NCBI RefSeq assembly: GCF_900111735.1 | Contig: NZ_FOHW01000020.1 | Span: 1 to 64,000 of the forward strand | DNA: 64,000 nucleotides | From: Pseudomonas graminis | GTDB taxonomy: Bacteria; Pseudomonadota; Gammaproteobacteria; Pseudomonadales; Pseudomonadaceae | Direction of reading: 5' to 3' | Part shown: positions 41,942 through 53,721 of the stretch, one piece after another | How the letters are laid out: each line of letters opens with the position of its first letter | Numbering within the stretch: the first letter of the stretch is position 1 | Notes under the pieces: model-generated | Seen by the model: only the letters and a program-made list of their open reading frames with translations | Told to the model about the DNA's origin: nothing | The model's database searches: none | Program-made: the position numbers and the translations under genes

Positions 41942-43045
41942 TTAACCTCTAAGCTGATCCACCAAGGCGCGGTAGTCCGCGACCAGTGTGGCCTGTAGTA
42001 CTTCTTGTGGATATTCGTCTGTTACCACTGCTTCACCGATGCGACGCAACAGCACCAGGCGCAAACGACCGTCAATGACCTTTTTGTCCACCGCCATGTG
42101 CTCGAGGAAGTGCTCGGGTGTCATGTCTTGCGGCGGAACCACCGGCAAGCCGGCGCGCTGAAAAATACGGACGCCGCGGTCACGTTCCTGCTCGCTGATC
42201 CAGCCCAGACGCGCCGACATTTCCAGCGCCATCACCGTACCTGCCGCCACCGCCTCGCCGTGCAGCCATACGCCGTAACCCATGTGGGTTTCGATGGCGT
42301 GGCCGAAGGTGTGGCCGAGGTTCAGCGTGGCACGCACACCAGACTCTCGCTCATCGGCACCGACGACCGCCGCCTTGGCGGCGCACGAGCGCTCGATTGC
42401 CGTGGTCAGCGCGACCTGATCCAGCCCGCGCAGCTTATCCACATTCTCTTCGAGCCACGTCAGGAACGGTTCGTCACAGATCAAACCGTATTTGATAACC
42501 TCGGCAAGACCGGCGGACAGTTCGCGTTCAGGCAGGGTGTTCAGCGATAACGTGTCGATCAGCACCGCATTGGGCTGATAGAAAGCGCCCACCATGTTTT
42601 TGCCCAGCGGGTGATTGATGCCGGTTTTGCCACCGACCGAGGAATCGACCTGGGAGAGCAGTGTGGTCGGCACTTGAATGAATTCGACGCCGCGCTGGTA
42701 ACAGGCAGCGGCAAAGCCGGCCATGTCGCCAATAACGCCGCCGCCCAACGCAATCACAGTGGTGCGGCGATCATGGCGTGCAGTAAGCAGCGCGTCGAAG
42801 ATGGTTTGCAGGGTTTCCCAGTTCTTGAAGGCTTCACCGTCGGGAAGCACGATCGGCAAGACGCTGTAACCGGCGAGGGATCGGGTCAGGCGTTCCATGT
42901 AGAGCGGCGCAACGGTGGCGTTGGAAACGATCGCCACCTGTTTACCGGCAATGTACGGCTTGAGCAACTCGGGCTGATCCAGCAAGCCTTCGCCGATATG
43001 GATCGGGTAGCTGCGTTCGCCAAGCTCGACCTTGAGTGTCTGCAT
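41942..43045 (-). CDS. aroB: 3-dehydroquinate synthase
   Basis: This 367-residue enzyme makes 3-dehydroquinate from DAHP, the second step of the shikimate pathway, using NAD and a metal. I start at the ATG at 43045 ([15 protein letters not shown]), as homologues do. The segment [15 protein letters not shown] (about 98-112) is the NAD-binding signature, and GHTFGHAIE holds metal-binding His. It follows aroK by 130 bases in the same direction. Confidence 0.97.
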   Translation of the reverse strand: MQTLKVELGERSYPIHIGEGLLDQPELLKPYIAGKQVAIVSNATVAPLYMERLTRSLAGYSVLPIVLPDGEAFKNWETLQTIFDALLTARHDRRTTVIALGGGVIGDMAGFAAACYQRGVEFIQVPTTLLSQVDSSVGGKTGINHPLGKNMVGAFYQPNAVLIDTLSLNTLPERELSAGLAEVIKYGLICDEPFLTWLEENVDKLRGLDQVALTTAIERSCAAKAAVVGADERESGVRATLNLGHTFGHAIETHMGYGVWLHGEAVAAGTVMALEMSARLGWISEQERDRGVRIFQRAGLPVVPPQDMTPEHFLEHMAVDKKVIDGRLRLVLLRRIGEAVVTDEYPQEVLQATLVADYRALVDQLRG

Positions 43046-43175
43046 GTGTCCCCACGCTGTTAACAATTGGTTGCCTGTGCGCGTCTTGAAAGACGCCGAC
43101 ACCGGCTATGGCGCAAGGCCATGTAGCGACCCCACTTTTTATGGTCGCCGAGGATAGCGCATTTCCGTCTGCGCT

Positions 43176-43694
43176 TTAACGGGGAGGAAGCTCGGCCAGC
43201 AGGGCGAGTATGTCGATAACCACCATTCGCGGGGGCCGCTCATCGGTTTCGATGATGACATCGGCGATCTCGCGGTACAGCGGATCGCGGATCGCCAGCA
43301 GTTCGCGCAGCACGCGCGCCGGGTCAGCCGTGCGCAACAACGGTCGGTTACGATCCCGCGAGGTCCGGCCCACTTGCTGCTCAACCGACGCATGCAGATA
43401 CACCACCCGACCGCCGGCGTGCAGGGCGCGACGGTTTTCTTCACGCATGACTGCGCCCCCGCCGGTGGCTACGACTACGCCGTCCAGTGCGGAGAGCTCG
43501 GCGATCATGGCCTGTTCGCGGTCGCGAAAGCCCGCTTCACCTTCCTTGTCGAAGATCCAGGGAATATTGGCGCCCGTTCGCAGCTCGATTTCCTTGTCGG
43601 AATCCTTGAACGGCAGTCGAAGCTCTTTGGCCAGCAAGCGACCGATGGTGCTTTTGCCAGCCCCCATCGGCCCCACAAGAATTAAATTTCGCAC
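43176..43694 (-). CDS. aroK: Shikimate kinase
   Basis: This 172-residue kinase phosphorylates shikimate with ATP. The Walker A motif GPMGAGKST is at residues 8-16, and the substrate-binding D32-like Asp and Arg residues are in [11 protein letters not shown] and the GFRDRE segment. TGGGAV near residue 77 is also typical. The start is GTG at 43694, four bases after the pilQ stop. The gene is between pilQ and aroB, the classic Pseudomonas order. Confidence 0.97.
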   Translation of the reverse strand: MRNLILVGPMGAGKSTIGRLLAKELRLPFKDSDKEIELRTGANIPWIFDKEGEAGFRDREQAMIAELSALDGVVVATGGGAVMREENRRALHAGGRVVYLHASVEQQVGRTSRDRNRPLLRTADPARVLRELLAIRDPLYREIADVIIETDERPPRMVVIDILALLAELPPR

Positions 43695-43698
43695 AGAA

Positions 43699-45840
43699 TC
43701 AACGACTCACAGCAATCGCCTGGTTGTTCATGATACGCGGAGTGAGAAACACCAACAGCTCGGATTTTGACTCCGAAACCACATCGCGCCGGAAAAGGCG
43801 GCCAACATACGGCACATCGCCTAAAAATGGCACCTTGTCGACGACTTTACTCTGCGTATTCGAGAACACGCCACCAATTACGATGGTCTCGCCGTCGGCC
43901 ACCAGCACCTTGGCGTTGACTTCGTTTTTCTTGATCGGCGGCACACCCAGCACCGTGTTCACGTAGTCCGGCTCATCTTTGGTGACCTTGACCTCCATGA
44001 TGATGCGGTTGTCAGGCGTGATCTGCGGGGTCACTTCCAGGGACAGCGAGGCCTCTTTGAACGACACCGACGTCGCGCCGCTGGAACTCGCTTCCTGATA
44101 AGGCACTTCCGTACCTTTCAGGATTTTCGCGGTTTCCTTGTCCGACGTAACGACCTTTGGCTGCGAGACCACTTCGCCGTTGCCGCTCTTCTCCATCGCC
44201 GTCAGCTCGAGGTCGAGAATGGTGTTGTTGGTCAGGAAGCCCAGGCCGATCGACGAGGTAGCATTGGTCACGCCCATGTCGACGTAGGGACCATTGGTTG
44301 CCGAGGCGCCCGAGACGGTGCCGTTGCCGCCGGCGGTGAAGTTGCCCCTGTTGCTCGAACCGCCCCAGCGCACGCCGAGAGACTTGTCGTAATCGACGTT
44401 GGCCTCGACGATGCGTGCCTCGATCATCACCTGGCGCACCGGGATGTCCAGCTGCGAAACGATGCGGCGCAGCTCGTCCAGACGATCCTGGGTCTGGTAG
44501 GCAATGATGTTGTTGGTTCGCTCATCGACGGTGATCGAACCGCGCTCGTCGGTCTTGGATTCTGCGCTCGTCACCGACTGAAACAACTTGGCGATGTCAG
44601 CGGCCTTGGCGTAGTTCACTTGCAGCAACTCGCGACGCAGCGGGGCCAGTTCGGAAATCTGCTTGAGGGATTCCAGCTCCTGGCGCTCGCGCGCAGCGAT
44701 CTCGTCAGCCGGACCGACCAGCAAGACGTTGCCGATCTTGCGCTTGTCCAGGCCCTTGGTCTTGAGCACCAGATCCAGTGCCTGATCCCACGGCACGTTC
44801 TGCAGGCGCAGGGTGATGCCGCCTTGCACGGTGTCGCTGGCCACCAGATTGAGGTTGGTGAAATCAGCGATCAGTTGCAGCACCGAGCGCACATCGATGT
44901 CCTGGAAGTTCAGCGACAGCTTCTCGCCGGTGTAGACCAGTTTTTCCGAGTTGCGCCGCTCCTGATCTTCGTTGGTCAGGGGACGCACGCTGATGGTCAG
45001 CTTGTTGTCGGTCTGGTAGGCGGAGTAATCGAACGCACCGGACGGTTCGATGGAGATACTGGCCTTGTCACCCGTGGCGCTGGAATTGACGAACTGCACC
45101 GGGGTGGCGAAATCCTTGACGTCCAGACGCACGCGCAGCGGCTCAGGCAATTGCGTTTTGGCAAAGTCGACGCGGATCTTGCCGCCCTGCTCCTGAATGT
45201 CCGGGGCAATGCCGGTGTCGCTCAGCTCGATGATGACGTTGCCTTCACCCAACTCGCCGCGCTGGAAGTCGACGTTTTTCACCGACCGTGGGCCTGGCGC
45301 ATACGAGCGGGCAACGGGCTTCGATTGGGCGGCAGGTCCGCTTGGCACGCTCACTCGCGCCGCGCCCGTGGCGGTGCTCGGCTGCGAGCCCTGAGCCGCA
45401 GCGGCGCCCTGTCCCACGACCACAAACAGGTTGTTGCCGTCGACACGCGAGCTGTAAGGCGCGAGCGTGGTGAGGTTGATGATCACCCGCGTGCGATCCT
45501 TGGCTTCGACGACCACAACGCTGTGGGCGTTACCTGAACCCAGATCACGGCTTTTGATCGCCAGCTGGCTGGTCACCCCCGGGAGGTCCAGCGCAATGCG
45601 CGCCGGTTGCTCGGTGGTGTAACCGCGCGGCGCCGCCACCGGACCGTCGAAGGACAGTTTCAGTTCGACTCGATCCCCCGGCAATGCGGCGACATCCAGC
45701 GTCTTGAGGTTAGCCGCCTGGACAACCGGTGAAAGCATCGCCATCCCTAGCGACAGGCCGATAATCGAAAGAATCCTGTTCATGTTCACATTCCACCACT
45801 GTGCAGATCCGAAGGTGCTTCGCTTGCTTGCCGTCTTCAT
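43699..45840 (-). CDS. pilQ: Type IV pilus secretin PilQ
   Basis: PilQ forms the outer-membrane ring through which the type IV pilus passes. From 45840 it is 713 residues. That ATG overlaps the pilP stop (ATGA) and has AAGGAA 6 bases upstream, but it puts 19 residues before the signal peptide; a second start at 45783 ([10 protein letters not shown]) would give a normal signal. Domains are two AMIN repeats (about 45-270), an STN/N0 domain (about 300-370), N1 and the C-terminal secretin pore. [15 protein letters not shown] and LVFLTPRIM mark the secretin end. Confidence 0.96.
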   Translation of the reverse strand: MKTASKRSTFGSAQWWNVNMNRILSIIGLSLGMAMLSPVVQAANLKTLDVAALPGDRVELKLSFDGPVAAPRGYTTEQPARIALDLPGVTSQLAIKSRDLGSGNAHSVVVVEAKDRTRVIINLTTLAPYSSRVDGNNLFVVVGQGAAAAQGSQPSTATGAARVSVPSGPAAQSKPVARSYAPGPRSVKNVDFQRGELGEGNVIIELSDTGIAPDIQEQGGKIRVDFAKTQLPEPLRVRLDVKDFATPVQFVNSSATGDKASISIEPSGAFDYSAYQTDNKLTISVRPLTNEDQERRNSEKLVYTGEKLSLNFQDIDVRSVLQLIADFTNLNLVASDTVQGGITLRLQNVPWDQALDLVLKTKGLDKRKIGNVLLVGPADEIAARERQELESLKQISELAPLRRELLQVNYAKAADIAKLFQSVTSAESKTDERGSITVDERTNNIIAYQTQDRLDELRRIVSQLDIPVRQVMIEARIVEANVDYDKSLGVRWGGSSNRGNFTAGGNGTVSGASATNGPYVDMGVTNATSSIGLGFLTNNTILDLELTAMEKSGNGEVVSQPKVVTSDKETAKILKGTEVPYQEASSSGATSVSFKEASLSLEVTPQITPDNRIIMEVKVTKDEPDYVNTVLGVPPIKKNEVNAKVLVADGETIVIGGVFSNTQSKVVDKVPFLGDVPYVGRLFRRDVVSESKSELLVFLTPRIMNNQAIAVSR

Positions 45841-46364
45841 GAGCGTTCCTTTAGGGAAATACTGAGCGGACGCTCAAGCCAGGCCCCCTCTCCATCCGGA
45901 ACGATTTCCATCACTTGCACCGCCGAGTCGCTGATCGCCGTAATCCGGCCATCGTTACGCCCCAGGTAATCGCCCACTTTCACCCGATGCACGCCACCCG
46001 CCCCGCGAAGCAGCGCGAACGTGCCGGTCTCATTGCTCAACGTGCCGACCATCTCGAAGGAATCGATGTTGAAGCCTTCGAGAAACTGCTTCACCCGCGT
46101 CGGATCAGGCTGCACCAGGTGCGAGCCCTTTGGACGGTTGACCAGATCAATCTTGATCGGCGGCTGAAACGGACTGCGCAAACTGGCCGCCGCATACGTA
46201 AAGGCCTCATACGGCCGGAATTTAGGCATCGGCTCGATGGTGCCAACCGGCCGTGCGCGTACCTCGGCCATGAACTGCTTGAGATCGTCAAATTCATTCG
46301 AGCTGTCGCAACCCGCGAGCCCCATCAGCGTGACGCCGACGCACAACCAACGCATCGCCCTCAT
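45837..46364 (-). CDS. pilP: Type IV pilus lipoprotein PilP
   Basis: This 175-residue lipoprotein has a lipobox ending GLAGC, so C19 would be acylated. It joins the inner-membrane PilN-PilO complex to PilQ through its C-terminal beta domain (about 75-170). The N-terminal part is extended and binds PilNO. It overlaps pilO and pilQ by four bases each, so translation is coupled. Confidence 0.95.
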   Translation of the reverse strand: MRAMRWLCVGVTLMGLAGCDSSNEFDDLKQFMAEVRARPVGTIEPMPKFRPYEAFTYAAASLRSPFQPPIKIDLVNRPKGSHLVQPDPTRVKQFLEGFNIDSFEMVGTLSNETGTFALLRGAGGVHRVKVGDYLGRNDGRITAISDSAVQVMEIVPDGEGAWLERPLSISLKERS

Positions 46365-47008
46365 TTCGCCGGCCCTTTCGTATCAACGTTCTGAAGACCT
46401 TTGTCGTTATAGCGATAGGTCTTGGCAAGGATGCTCATGCGCAGCTTTCCGGGGGACTTGGCGTCCAGCGGTTTGATCTCGAAGTCATGCAGCGTCACGA
46501 TTCGCGGCAGGCTGGCGACGCCGCTGGCGAAGGTCGCGAGGTCGTGATAACTGCCTGTCACGGTAATCTGGATCGGCAATTCAATATAAAACTGCTGGGC
46601 CTCTTCAGGGAGTAGCTTGATCTCTTCGAACTCCAGGCCACTGCCCAGACCGGTGCGGGTGATGTCTTCAAGCAGGCCAGGGACTTCGGTGTCGCTCGGC
46701 AACTGTCGCAGCAACGCGCCAAAGGTATTTTCCATCTCCACCATCTGGCTCTTGTACGCCGCGAGGTTGGCAGCCTGATAAGCCTTGGTCGCGAACTGCT
46801 CTTTCAGCGCCGTCTCTTCGCCTCGGGCCTGATCCAGCTGAGCCTGCATGTCCTGGATATAGAAGAAGTACCCGCCGGCCAGAACCAGTGCCAACAGTAG
46901 CGCGCCGGCAATGGTCTTCACTGCGGCGGGCCATGAACCCAGGTTATTGATGTCCAGGTCGTTGAGGTCGATCTTTTTCAGGCTATCGAGCCAATCATTC
47001 ATGCTCAT
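46361..47008 (-). CDS. pilO: Type IV pilus assembly protein PilO
   Basis: This 215-residue inner-membrane protein has a short cytoplasmic start, one membrane helix (about 30-50, TIAGALLLALVLAGGYFF), a coiled coil and a periplasmic ferredoxin-like domain that pairs with PilN. The ATG at 47008 overlaps the pilN stop by ATGA; a second ATG two codons on (47002) is also possible. It links PilM and PilN to PilP. Confidence 0.95.
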   Translation of the reverse strand: MSMNDWLDSLKKIDLNDLDINNLGSWPAAVKTIAGALLLALVLAGGYFFYIQDMQAQLDQARGEETALKEQFATKAYQAANLAAYKSQMVEMENTFGALLRQLPSDTEVPGLLEDITRTGLGSGLEFEEIKLLPEEAQQFYIELPIQITVTGSYHDLATFASGVASLPRIVTLHDFEIKPLDAKSPGKLRMSILAKTYRYNDKGLQNVDTKGPAK

Positions 47009-47573
47009 GGCTTGACCCCCTCAACTGCTGGCTGCGTCTGACGCACCGTCAACTGGAAGGTGTTGGTCTGATCCACACCACCCGCCGCAGTGTTGGCCTT
47101 GACCTCGGTCAGACTCGGCGACTCCAGCCAGTCAGACGCATCCAGATTACGCAGCAGATCCGAGACCCGATTATTGGATTCGGCAGCGCCGGAAATGCTG
47201 ATCATCTGCCCGGTCATCTTCACGTCGTTGAAATAGACACCATCGGGCAGGGTGCGCGCCATTTGATCGAAGATGCGCCCGATGATCGGCCGGTTGCCCT
47301 GCAGGTCCTGAATGATCTTCATCCGCTCCAGCAATTGCTTGCGACGCGCCTTGAGCTCGCTGATCTCTTTGATACGCGCGTCGAGCTGAACGATTTCGGT
47401 CCTGATGAATTGATTGCGGCTGTTCTGATGCGCGATGGCACTGCTCAAATATTGATCAGCCAAAAGAATGGCGCCGATGCCAAGCACCAGCACCCCGACG
47501 AGCGCCAGGATGAAGCGCTTCTTTCGCTCTTCGCGTTGCTGCTCGCGCCAGGGAAGTAAGTTGATCCGTGCCA

Positions 47574-47574
<1 letters not shown>
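47005..47574 (-). CDS. pilN: Type IV pilus assembly protein PilN
   Basis: From the ATG at 47574 this is 189 residues and starts MARINLLPWREQQRE, the conserved segment that docks in a groove of PilM. One membrane helix follows (about 20-42), then a coiled coil and a periplasmic domain that pairs with PilO. The ATG shares one base with the TAA of pilM. The longer frame to 47604 would run inside pilM and is not favoured. Confidence 0.96.
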
Positions 47575-48665
<1,091 letters not shown>

Positions 48666-48744
48666 TTACGGATGATTTCTAGTCCAGTGCCACTGTCGGC
48701 TGACTTGACAGTAGCGCAAATAACGCTCGACGACGAAAAATGCT

Positions 48745-48750
48745 TATAAT
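48745..48750 (+). promoter_or_regulatory. Perfect -10 box TATAAT before ponA
   Basis: TATAAT lies 95 bases before the ponA TTG, in the divergent pilM/ponA gap. No good -35 is at 16-18 bases; a perfect TTGACA at 48705-48710 is 34 bases away, which is too far for one promoter. Activator help or another start is possible. Confidence 0.4.
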
Positions 48751-48844
48751 GCCCAGCGTTTTTTTCGTGTAGCGAAGCTTCAAGGCGTGTTCATTTGTAA
48801 ATGCCTGCGTCTAACTCATTCTTTTTTCTGGAAATCCAAAAGCC

Positions 48845-51322
48845 TTGATACGCCTGCTGAAGTTCGTCTGGTGGTCCATCGTCGCGGTCGTCTGCGGGCT
48901 GCTGCTCGGCCTGAGCGGCGCCTTTCTCTACCTGGCTCCGAACCTGCCCTCGGTCGATGCGCTGCGTAACATCCAGCTGCAGATCCCGCTGCGGGTGTTC
49001 AGCAGCGACGGCAAACTGATCGCAGAGTTTGGCGAAATGCGCCGCTCTCCCATCCGTTTCGCCGACATTCCCCCCAATTTCATTCACGCCCTGCTCTCTG
49101 CCGAAGACGATAACTTCGAGAATCACTATGGCGTGGACCCGAGCAGCCTGATGCGCGCGGCCAGCCAGTTGGTCAAGAGCGGTCATATCCAGTCCGGCGG
49201 CTCGACCATCACCATGCAGGTCGCGAAAAACTACTTCCTGACCAGCGAGCGCAGTTTTTCGCGCAAAACCACCGAGATTCTCTTGGCCTTGCAAATCGAG
49301 CGCCAACTTACCAAGGACGAAATTCTCGAGCTGTACGTCAACAAGATCTATCTGGGTAACCGCGCCTACGGCATCGAGGCCGCAGCGCAGGTTTACTACG
49401 GCAAATCCATCCGCGACCTGAGCGTCGCGCAGATGGCAATGATTGCCGGTTTGCCCAAGGCGCCGTCACGATTCAACCCACTGGCCAACCCGGTGCGCGC
49501 CAAAGAGCGCCGCGACTGGATTCTGGGCCGCATGTTCAAGCTGGGAAAAATCGACCAGAACACCTACCAGACCGCTCTTGTCGAGCCGATCAACGCCAGC
49601 TACCACGTTCAGAGCCCTGAAGTGAACGCGCCGTATATCGCTGAAATGGCGCGCGCCGAAATGGTGGGTCGTTATGGCAGCGCAGCCTACACAGAAGGTT
49701 TCCGCGTCACCACTACCGTACCGAGCGGCCTGCAGGAAGACGCCAACAAGGCTGTGCAGGACGGCCTGATCGAATACGACCAGCGCCATGGCTATCGCGG
49801 GCCTGAGAGCCGATTCCCAGGCCTGACCCGCGAGGGCTGGGTGCAGGAACTGAGCAAACAGCGTCCGATCAGCGGTCTGGAGCCGGCCATCGTCACCCAG
49901 GTCGACAAGACCGGCATCCGCGTGCTGACCCGCAGCGGCGAGAACGAAGAAACCGTCGCCTGGGACAGCATGAAGTGGGCCAAGGCGTTCCTGAACACCA
50001 ACAGCGTCGGCGCCAATCCCAAGCAGCCTGGTGATGTCGCCCACGTCGGCGATCTGGTGCGTTTGCAGCGTCAGCCGGACAACTCGCTCAAGTTCAGCCA
50101 GCTTCCGGTGGCGCAAAGCGCGCTGGTTTCGCTGGATCCGCAGAACGGCGCGATTCGCGCGCTGGTCGGCGGCTTCGCGTTCGAGCAGAGCAACTACAAC
50201 CGGGCAATGCAGGCCAAGCGTCAGCCAGGCTCCAGCTTCAAGCCGTTCCTGTACTCGGCAGCGCTGGATAACGGCTACACCGCCGCCAGCCTGGTCAATG
50301 ACGCGCCGATCGTATTCGTCGACGAAACCATCGACAAAGTCTGGCGCCCGAAGAACGACACGGGCACCTTCCTCGGTCCGATTCGGCTGCGCGAGGCGCT
50401 GTACAAGTCGCGCAACCTAGTGTCCATCCGCCTGCTGCAAAGCCTGGGCGTGAACAACGCGATCAACTACATCACTCGGTTTGGCTTCAACAAGCAGGAC
50501 TTGCCGCCAAACCTGTCCCTGGCCCTCGGCACGGCAACCCTGACACCGATGGAGATCGTCAGCGGCTGGAGCGCATTTGCCAACGGCGGTTACAAGGTCA
50601 GCTCGTACCTGATCCAGAAGATTGAGGACCGTGAGGGGAAAACCCTTTTCGTCGCCAACCCTCCGACAGTCCCTGCCAACGACCCGAACCCGAAAGCGGT
50701 CAGCGAGGCCGCCATCAGCAATGCATCGACTTATGCAGCGCCAGAAGCCCCGCCGTTGACTGCCAATGTCGTGCCGAACGCGCTGGATACTTCGGGCGCA
50801 GCGCCGGCCCCTGTGGTCGCGGAGCGGATTGTTGACGGTCGCACGGTTTACATTCTCAACAGCATGCTGCAGGACGTGATCAAACGCGGCACCGGTCGCC
50901 GCGCCCTGGCGATGAACCGTCCGGACATCGCAGGCAAAACCGGTACCACCAACGAATCGAAAGATGCGTGGTTTACGGGTTACAACGCCGATTACGTGAC
51001 AACGGTCTGGACCGGTTTCGATCAGCCAGAAAGCCTCGGTCGCCATGAGTTCGGCGGCACGGTCGCGCTGCCGATCTGGATGAAGTACATGAGCGCCGCG
51101 CTGAAGGACAAGCCGCCACACGTTCAGGCCGAACCGGACGGCATCCTCAGCCTGCGTATCGACCCTGTCAGCGGCCGCTCCGCCACGCCGAGTACGCCAG
51201 GGGCGTTCTTCGAGCTGTTCAAGAGCGAAGATACGCCGCCTAGCGTGAACGAACTTGGCGGCAGCCCACCTCCAGGCAGCCCGCTGCCGGCGGATGAATC
51301 AGCGCCGATCGATCTGTTCTAG
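48845..51322 (+). CDS. ponA: Penicillin-binding protein 1A
   Basis: This 825-residue class A PBP makes and cross-links peptidoglycan at the inner membrane. A membrane helix lies near residues 10-30. The glycosyltransferase domain has EDDNFENHYG with the catalytic Glu and GGSTITMQVAKN. The transpeptidase has SSFK (SxxK), SRN and KTGTT in order. An OB-like insert of the PBP1A type separates them. The start is TTG at 48845. The tail is Pro/Ser-rich. Divergence from pilM is the standard Pseudomonas order. Confidence 0.96.
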   Translation: MIRLLKFVWWSIVAVVCGLLLGLSGAFLYLAPNLPSVDALRNIQLQIPLRVFSSDGKLIAEFGEMRRSPIRFADIPPNFIHALLSAEDDNFENHYGVDPSSLMRAASQLVKSGHIQSGGSTITMQVAKNYFLTSERSFSRKTTEILLALQIERQLTKDEILELYVNKIYLGNRAYGIEAAAQVYYGKSIRDLSVAQMAMIAGLPKAPSRFNPLANPVRAKERRDWILGRMFKLGKIDQNTYQTALVEPINASYHVQSPEVNAPYIAEMARAEMVGRYGSAAYTEGFRVTTTVPSGLQEDANKAVQDGLIEYDQRHGYRGPESRFPGLTREGWVQELSKQRPISGLEPAIVTQVDKTGIRVLTRSGENEETVAWDSMKWAKAFLNTNSVGANPKQPGDVAHVGDLVRLQRQPDNSLKFSQLPVAQSALVSLDPQNGAIRALVGGFAFEQSNYNRAMQAKRQPGSSFKPFLYSAALDNGYTAASLVNDAPIVFVDETIDKVWRPKNDTGTFLGPIRLREALYKSRNLVSIRLLQSLGVNNAINYITRFGFNKQDLPPNLSLALGTATLTPMEIVSGWSAFANGGYKVSSYLIQKIEDREGKTLFVANPPTVPANDPNPKAVSEAAISNASTYAAPEAPPLTANVVPNALDTSGAAPAPVVAERIVDGRTVYILNSMLQDVIKRGTGRRALAMNRPDIAGKTGTTNESKDAWFTGYNADYVTTVWTGFDQPESLGRHEFGGTVALPIWMKYMSAALKDKPPHVQAEPDGILSLRIDPVSGRSATPSTPGAFFELFKSEDTPPSVNELGGSPPPGSPLPADESAPIDLF

Positions 51323-51328
51323 GGGAGC

Positions 51329-51368
51329 AGCCGCAAGCCTCAAGCGGCAAGCTCCAAGTAAAAGCAGC
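51329..51368. repeat. Half copy of the CAAGC-type repeat, copy C
   Basis: GCCGCAAGCCTCAAGCGGCAAG and the following AAGTAAAAGCAGC (51329-51368) match the left arm of copy A, including the AAGTAAAAGCAG string. The right arm is poor. It lies between ponA and its terminator. Confidence 0.6.
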
Positions 51369-51404
51369 GGCGATCAGTTGCACTGCTGGCAGCCTCCAGC
51401 CATA

Positions 51405-51433
51405 AAAAAACCCAGCACTTGGCTGGGTTTTTT
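51405..51433. terminator. Bidirectional terminator between ponA and maeB
   Basis: CCCAGC (51411-51416) pairs with GCTGGG (51422-51427), flanked by an A7 run on the left and a T6 run on the right. The flanks also pair, so it works for both convergent genes. Confidence 0.9.
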
Positions 51434-51446
51434 ATGGGCGCTTGTA

Positions 51447-52715
51447 TCAGCCGTTGAACACTTCATCCACGCTCTTCAGCGGGTAGTGCTTCGGATACGG
51501 CAGGGTTGCGACGCCGCTCTCGATGGCTGCCTTGGCAACTGCATCGGAGATCAGGCCCAACAGGCGCGCGTCCATTGGTTTCGGGATGATGTACTCGCGA
51601 CCGAATTCCAGGGCGATGCCGCCATAGGCATCGCAAACTTCCTGAGGCACCGGCAGCTTGGCCAGTTCTCGCAGAGCGTTGGCCGCGGCGATCTTCATCT
51701 CTTCGTTGATGCGCTTGGCGCGGACGTCCAGTGCGCCACGGAAGATGAACGGGAAGCCCAGCACGTTGTTGACCTGGTTCGGGTAGTCCGAACGGCCGGT
51801 CGCCATGATCACGTCGTCGCGGGTAGCGTGAGCCAGTTCTGGCGAGATCTCCGGATCCGGGTTCGAGCAAGCGAACACGATCGGGTTGGCCGCCATCGAC
51901 TTCAGGCCTTCAGCGCTCAGCAGGTTCGGACCGGACAGACCAACGAACACGTCAGCGCCTTCCAGGGCGTCGGCCAGCGTGCGCTTGTCGGTGGAGTGAG
52001 CGAATTGGGCCTTGTACTGGTTCAGGTCGGTACGCCCGTCGTGAACCACGCCGCTACGGTCGATCATGAAGATGTTTTCGATCTTCGCGCCCATGCTCAC
52101 CAGCAACTTCATGCAGGAGATGGCCGCAGCACCAGCGCCCAGGCAGACGATCTTCGCCGCTTCCAGGGTTTTGCCAGCGATTTCCAGCGCGTTGATCATG
52201 CCGGCTGCGGTAACGATCGCGGTGCCGTGCTGGTCATCATGGAAAACCGGAATGTCGCACTGCTCGATCAGCGCCTTTTCGATTTCAAAGCACTCAGGCG
52301 CCTTGATGTCTTCCAGGTTGATGCCACCGAACGTGATGGAGATGCGGCGCACGGTGTCGATGAAGGCCTGCGGGCTCTCCGAGTCGACTTCGATATCGAA
52401 CACGTCGATACCGGCAAAGCGCTTGAACAGCACGCCCTTGCCTTCCATGACCGGCTTGGACGCGAGAGGCCCGAGGTTACCCAGACCCAGAATCGCGGTG
52501 CCATCAGAGATGACCGCTACCAGGTTGCCTTTGCCGGTGTACTTGTAGGCAAGCTCCGGATCGCGACCGATTTCGCGGACCGGCTCAGCCACACCCGGGC
52601 TGTAAGCCAGCGACAGATCGCGAGCGGTTGCAGTGGCTTTGGTGAGCTCGACGCTGAGTTTCCCTGGACGGGGATGAGCGTGATATTCGAGAGCGGCAGT
52701 TTTCAAATCTGACAT
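51447..52715 (-). CDS. maeB: Malic enzyme, short form (malate to pyruvate)
   Basis: This 422-residue enzyme decarboxylates malate to pyruvate, giving NAD(P)H. It has the malic N-terminal domain (about 15-150, with YSPGVAEPV and KGNLVAVISDGTAILG) and the nucleotide domain (GAGAAAISCMKLL about 190-202). It lacks the phosphotransacetylase-like domain found in E. coli MaeB (about 760 residues). The short form at this place is normal for Pseudomonas. NADP preference is inferred from the family. Confidence 0.9.
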   Translation of the reverse strand: MSDLKTAALEYHAHPRPGKLSVELTKATATARDLSLAYSPGVAEPVREIGRDPELAYKYTGKGNLVAVISDGTAILGLGNLGPLASKPVMEGKGVLFKRFAGIDVFDIEVDSESPQAFIDTVRRISITFGGINLEDIKAPECFEIEKALIEQCDIPVFHDDQHGTAIVTAAGMINALEIAGKTLEAAKIVCLGAGAAAISCMKLLVSMGAKIENIFMIDRSGVVHDGRTDLNQYKAQFAHSTDKRTLADALEGADVFVGLSGPNLLSAEGLKSMAANPIVFACSNPDPEISPELAHATRDDVIMATGRSDYPNQVNNVLGFPFIFRGALDVRAKRINEEMKIAAANALRELAKLPVPQEVCDAYGGIALEFGREYIIPKPMDARLLGLISDAVAKAAIESGVATLPYPKHYPLKSVDEVFNG

Positions 52716-52897
52716 GGGGGCATTCCGCTTTTTTACTGTTGGAAAGACGGACCGCCGAGCATACGCAAGTCATAAAGTCCTAACAAGACTGGCGGGTCAC
52801 CTGTGTCAAGAGGCCGCATCTACGACTTTCAGCGTAGAGCCGTAGGACACAAGGTCTCCAGCTGAGACAGTTTGCGCAATAAAATGTCTACAATTTA

Positions 52898-53698
52898 TTA
52901 ATTAATTGTATTCAACATTGCAGGATGAGTGATCGGCATCATCCAGCGAGGCTGATCTGCTCTAAGGCCGCCCCGACGAGAACGATCAACCACCCAGCCA
53001 CGGGCTTCGATGCGCTGCCCCTTCAAGCGCTGCAACGCGGAAGTGTCAAACTGGCCGAGCAGTTTGGGCGCAATGCGCAGCACCAGCGAATCCCCGAATT
53101 CGATCCACAGGCCGCCGCCATTGCGCTGCACGCGGGTCACGCGCCCGCTGACCAACGCGAACCCGCCGGCGTTGATCTGCTCGACCGGCTGAACCGGCGA
53201 ATTGCGCCACAAGCCCAGGCCGGCCTGGCGAGCTGACTTCTCTGCGGCCTGCAGGCAGCTGACCAGCGCAACGTTCGGAGAGACTGCGACGAGATAGCCA
53301 AGGCCTTCGGCGAGCAGTTGCGCCTCGAGATTGGCGCCATCGCGGCCATAGACGTTAGCGAGCGTGCGTCCGTAGTGATCGGTCGGCTCTTCACCGACGC
53401 GCAGCCTGACCTGCCCGTCGCTGGCCTCCACCAACGCCTGCAAACGACGCTTGGCCGTTTCGGCAAACGGCTGGGCGGGCTGACCCTTTTTGCCGGTTTC
53501 TGGCGTATTCAGGCCAATCATGCGAACGCTGCGACCATCGATCAGACGCACCGTGTCGCCGTCGACCACTCGCTGCACCTGAGCCACAGGCAGCGACGCC
53601 GGGGCCGGACACAAAGCCTGGGCCGCCGAAAGCCAAATCGCGGACATAAAAAAGGCGCCCGCGAGGGACGCCTTTTTAAGCAGCCTGGAGAAACGCAT
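52898..53698 (-). CDS. Secreted thermonuclease-family (SNase) nuclease
   Basis: From the ATG at 53698 (GGAG 6 bases upstream) this is 266 residues with a signal peptide (about 1-28, ending AQA-LC). The staphylococcal-nuclease fold follows: VVDGDTVRL, then VRMIGLNTPE with the catalytic Arg and Glu, and DHYGRTLANVY with the second Arg. A C-terminal beta domain of about 100 residues is an extension. It likely cuts nucleic acid in the periplasm or outside. The longer frame to 53848 overlaps rpmE and is rejected. It lies just after rpmE on the same strand. Confidence 0.85.
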   Translation of the reverse strand: MRFSRLLKKASLAGAFFMSAIWLSAAQALCPAPASLPVAQVQRVVDGDTVRLIDGRSVRMIGLNTPETGKKGQPAQPFAETAKRRLQALVEASDGQVRLRVGEEPTDHYGRTLANVYGRDGANLEAQLLAEGLGYLVAVSPNVALVSCLQAAEKSARQAGLGLWRNSPVQPVEQINAGGFALVSGRVTRVQRNGGGLWIEFGDSLVLRIAPKLLGQFDTSALQRLKGQRIEARGWVVDRSRRGGLRADQPRWMMPITHPAMLNTIN

Positions 53699-53721
53699 CG
53701 GCGACTCCAGAACGGCCAACC

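Noticed and set aside
48680..48700. RpoN-like TGGCAC on the minus strand before pilM
   Set aside because: The -12 TTGC half is absent at the needed spacing, so it is not a sigma-54 promoter.
48705..48750. TTGACA with TATAAT as one ponA promoter
   Set aside because: The boxes are 34 bases apart, twice the usable spacing.
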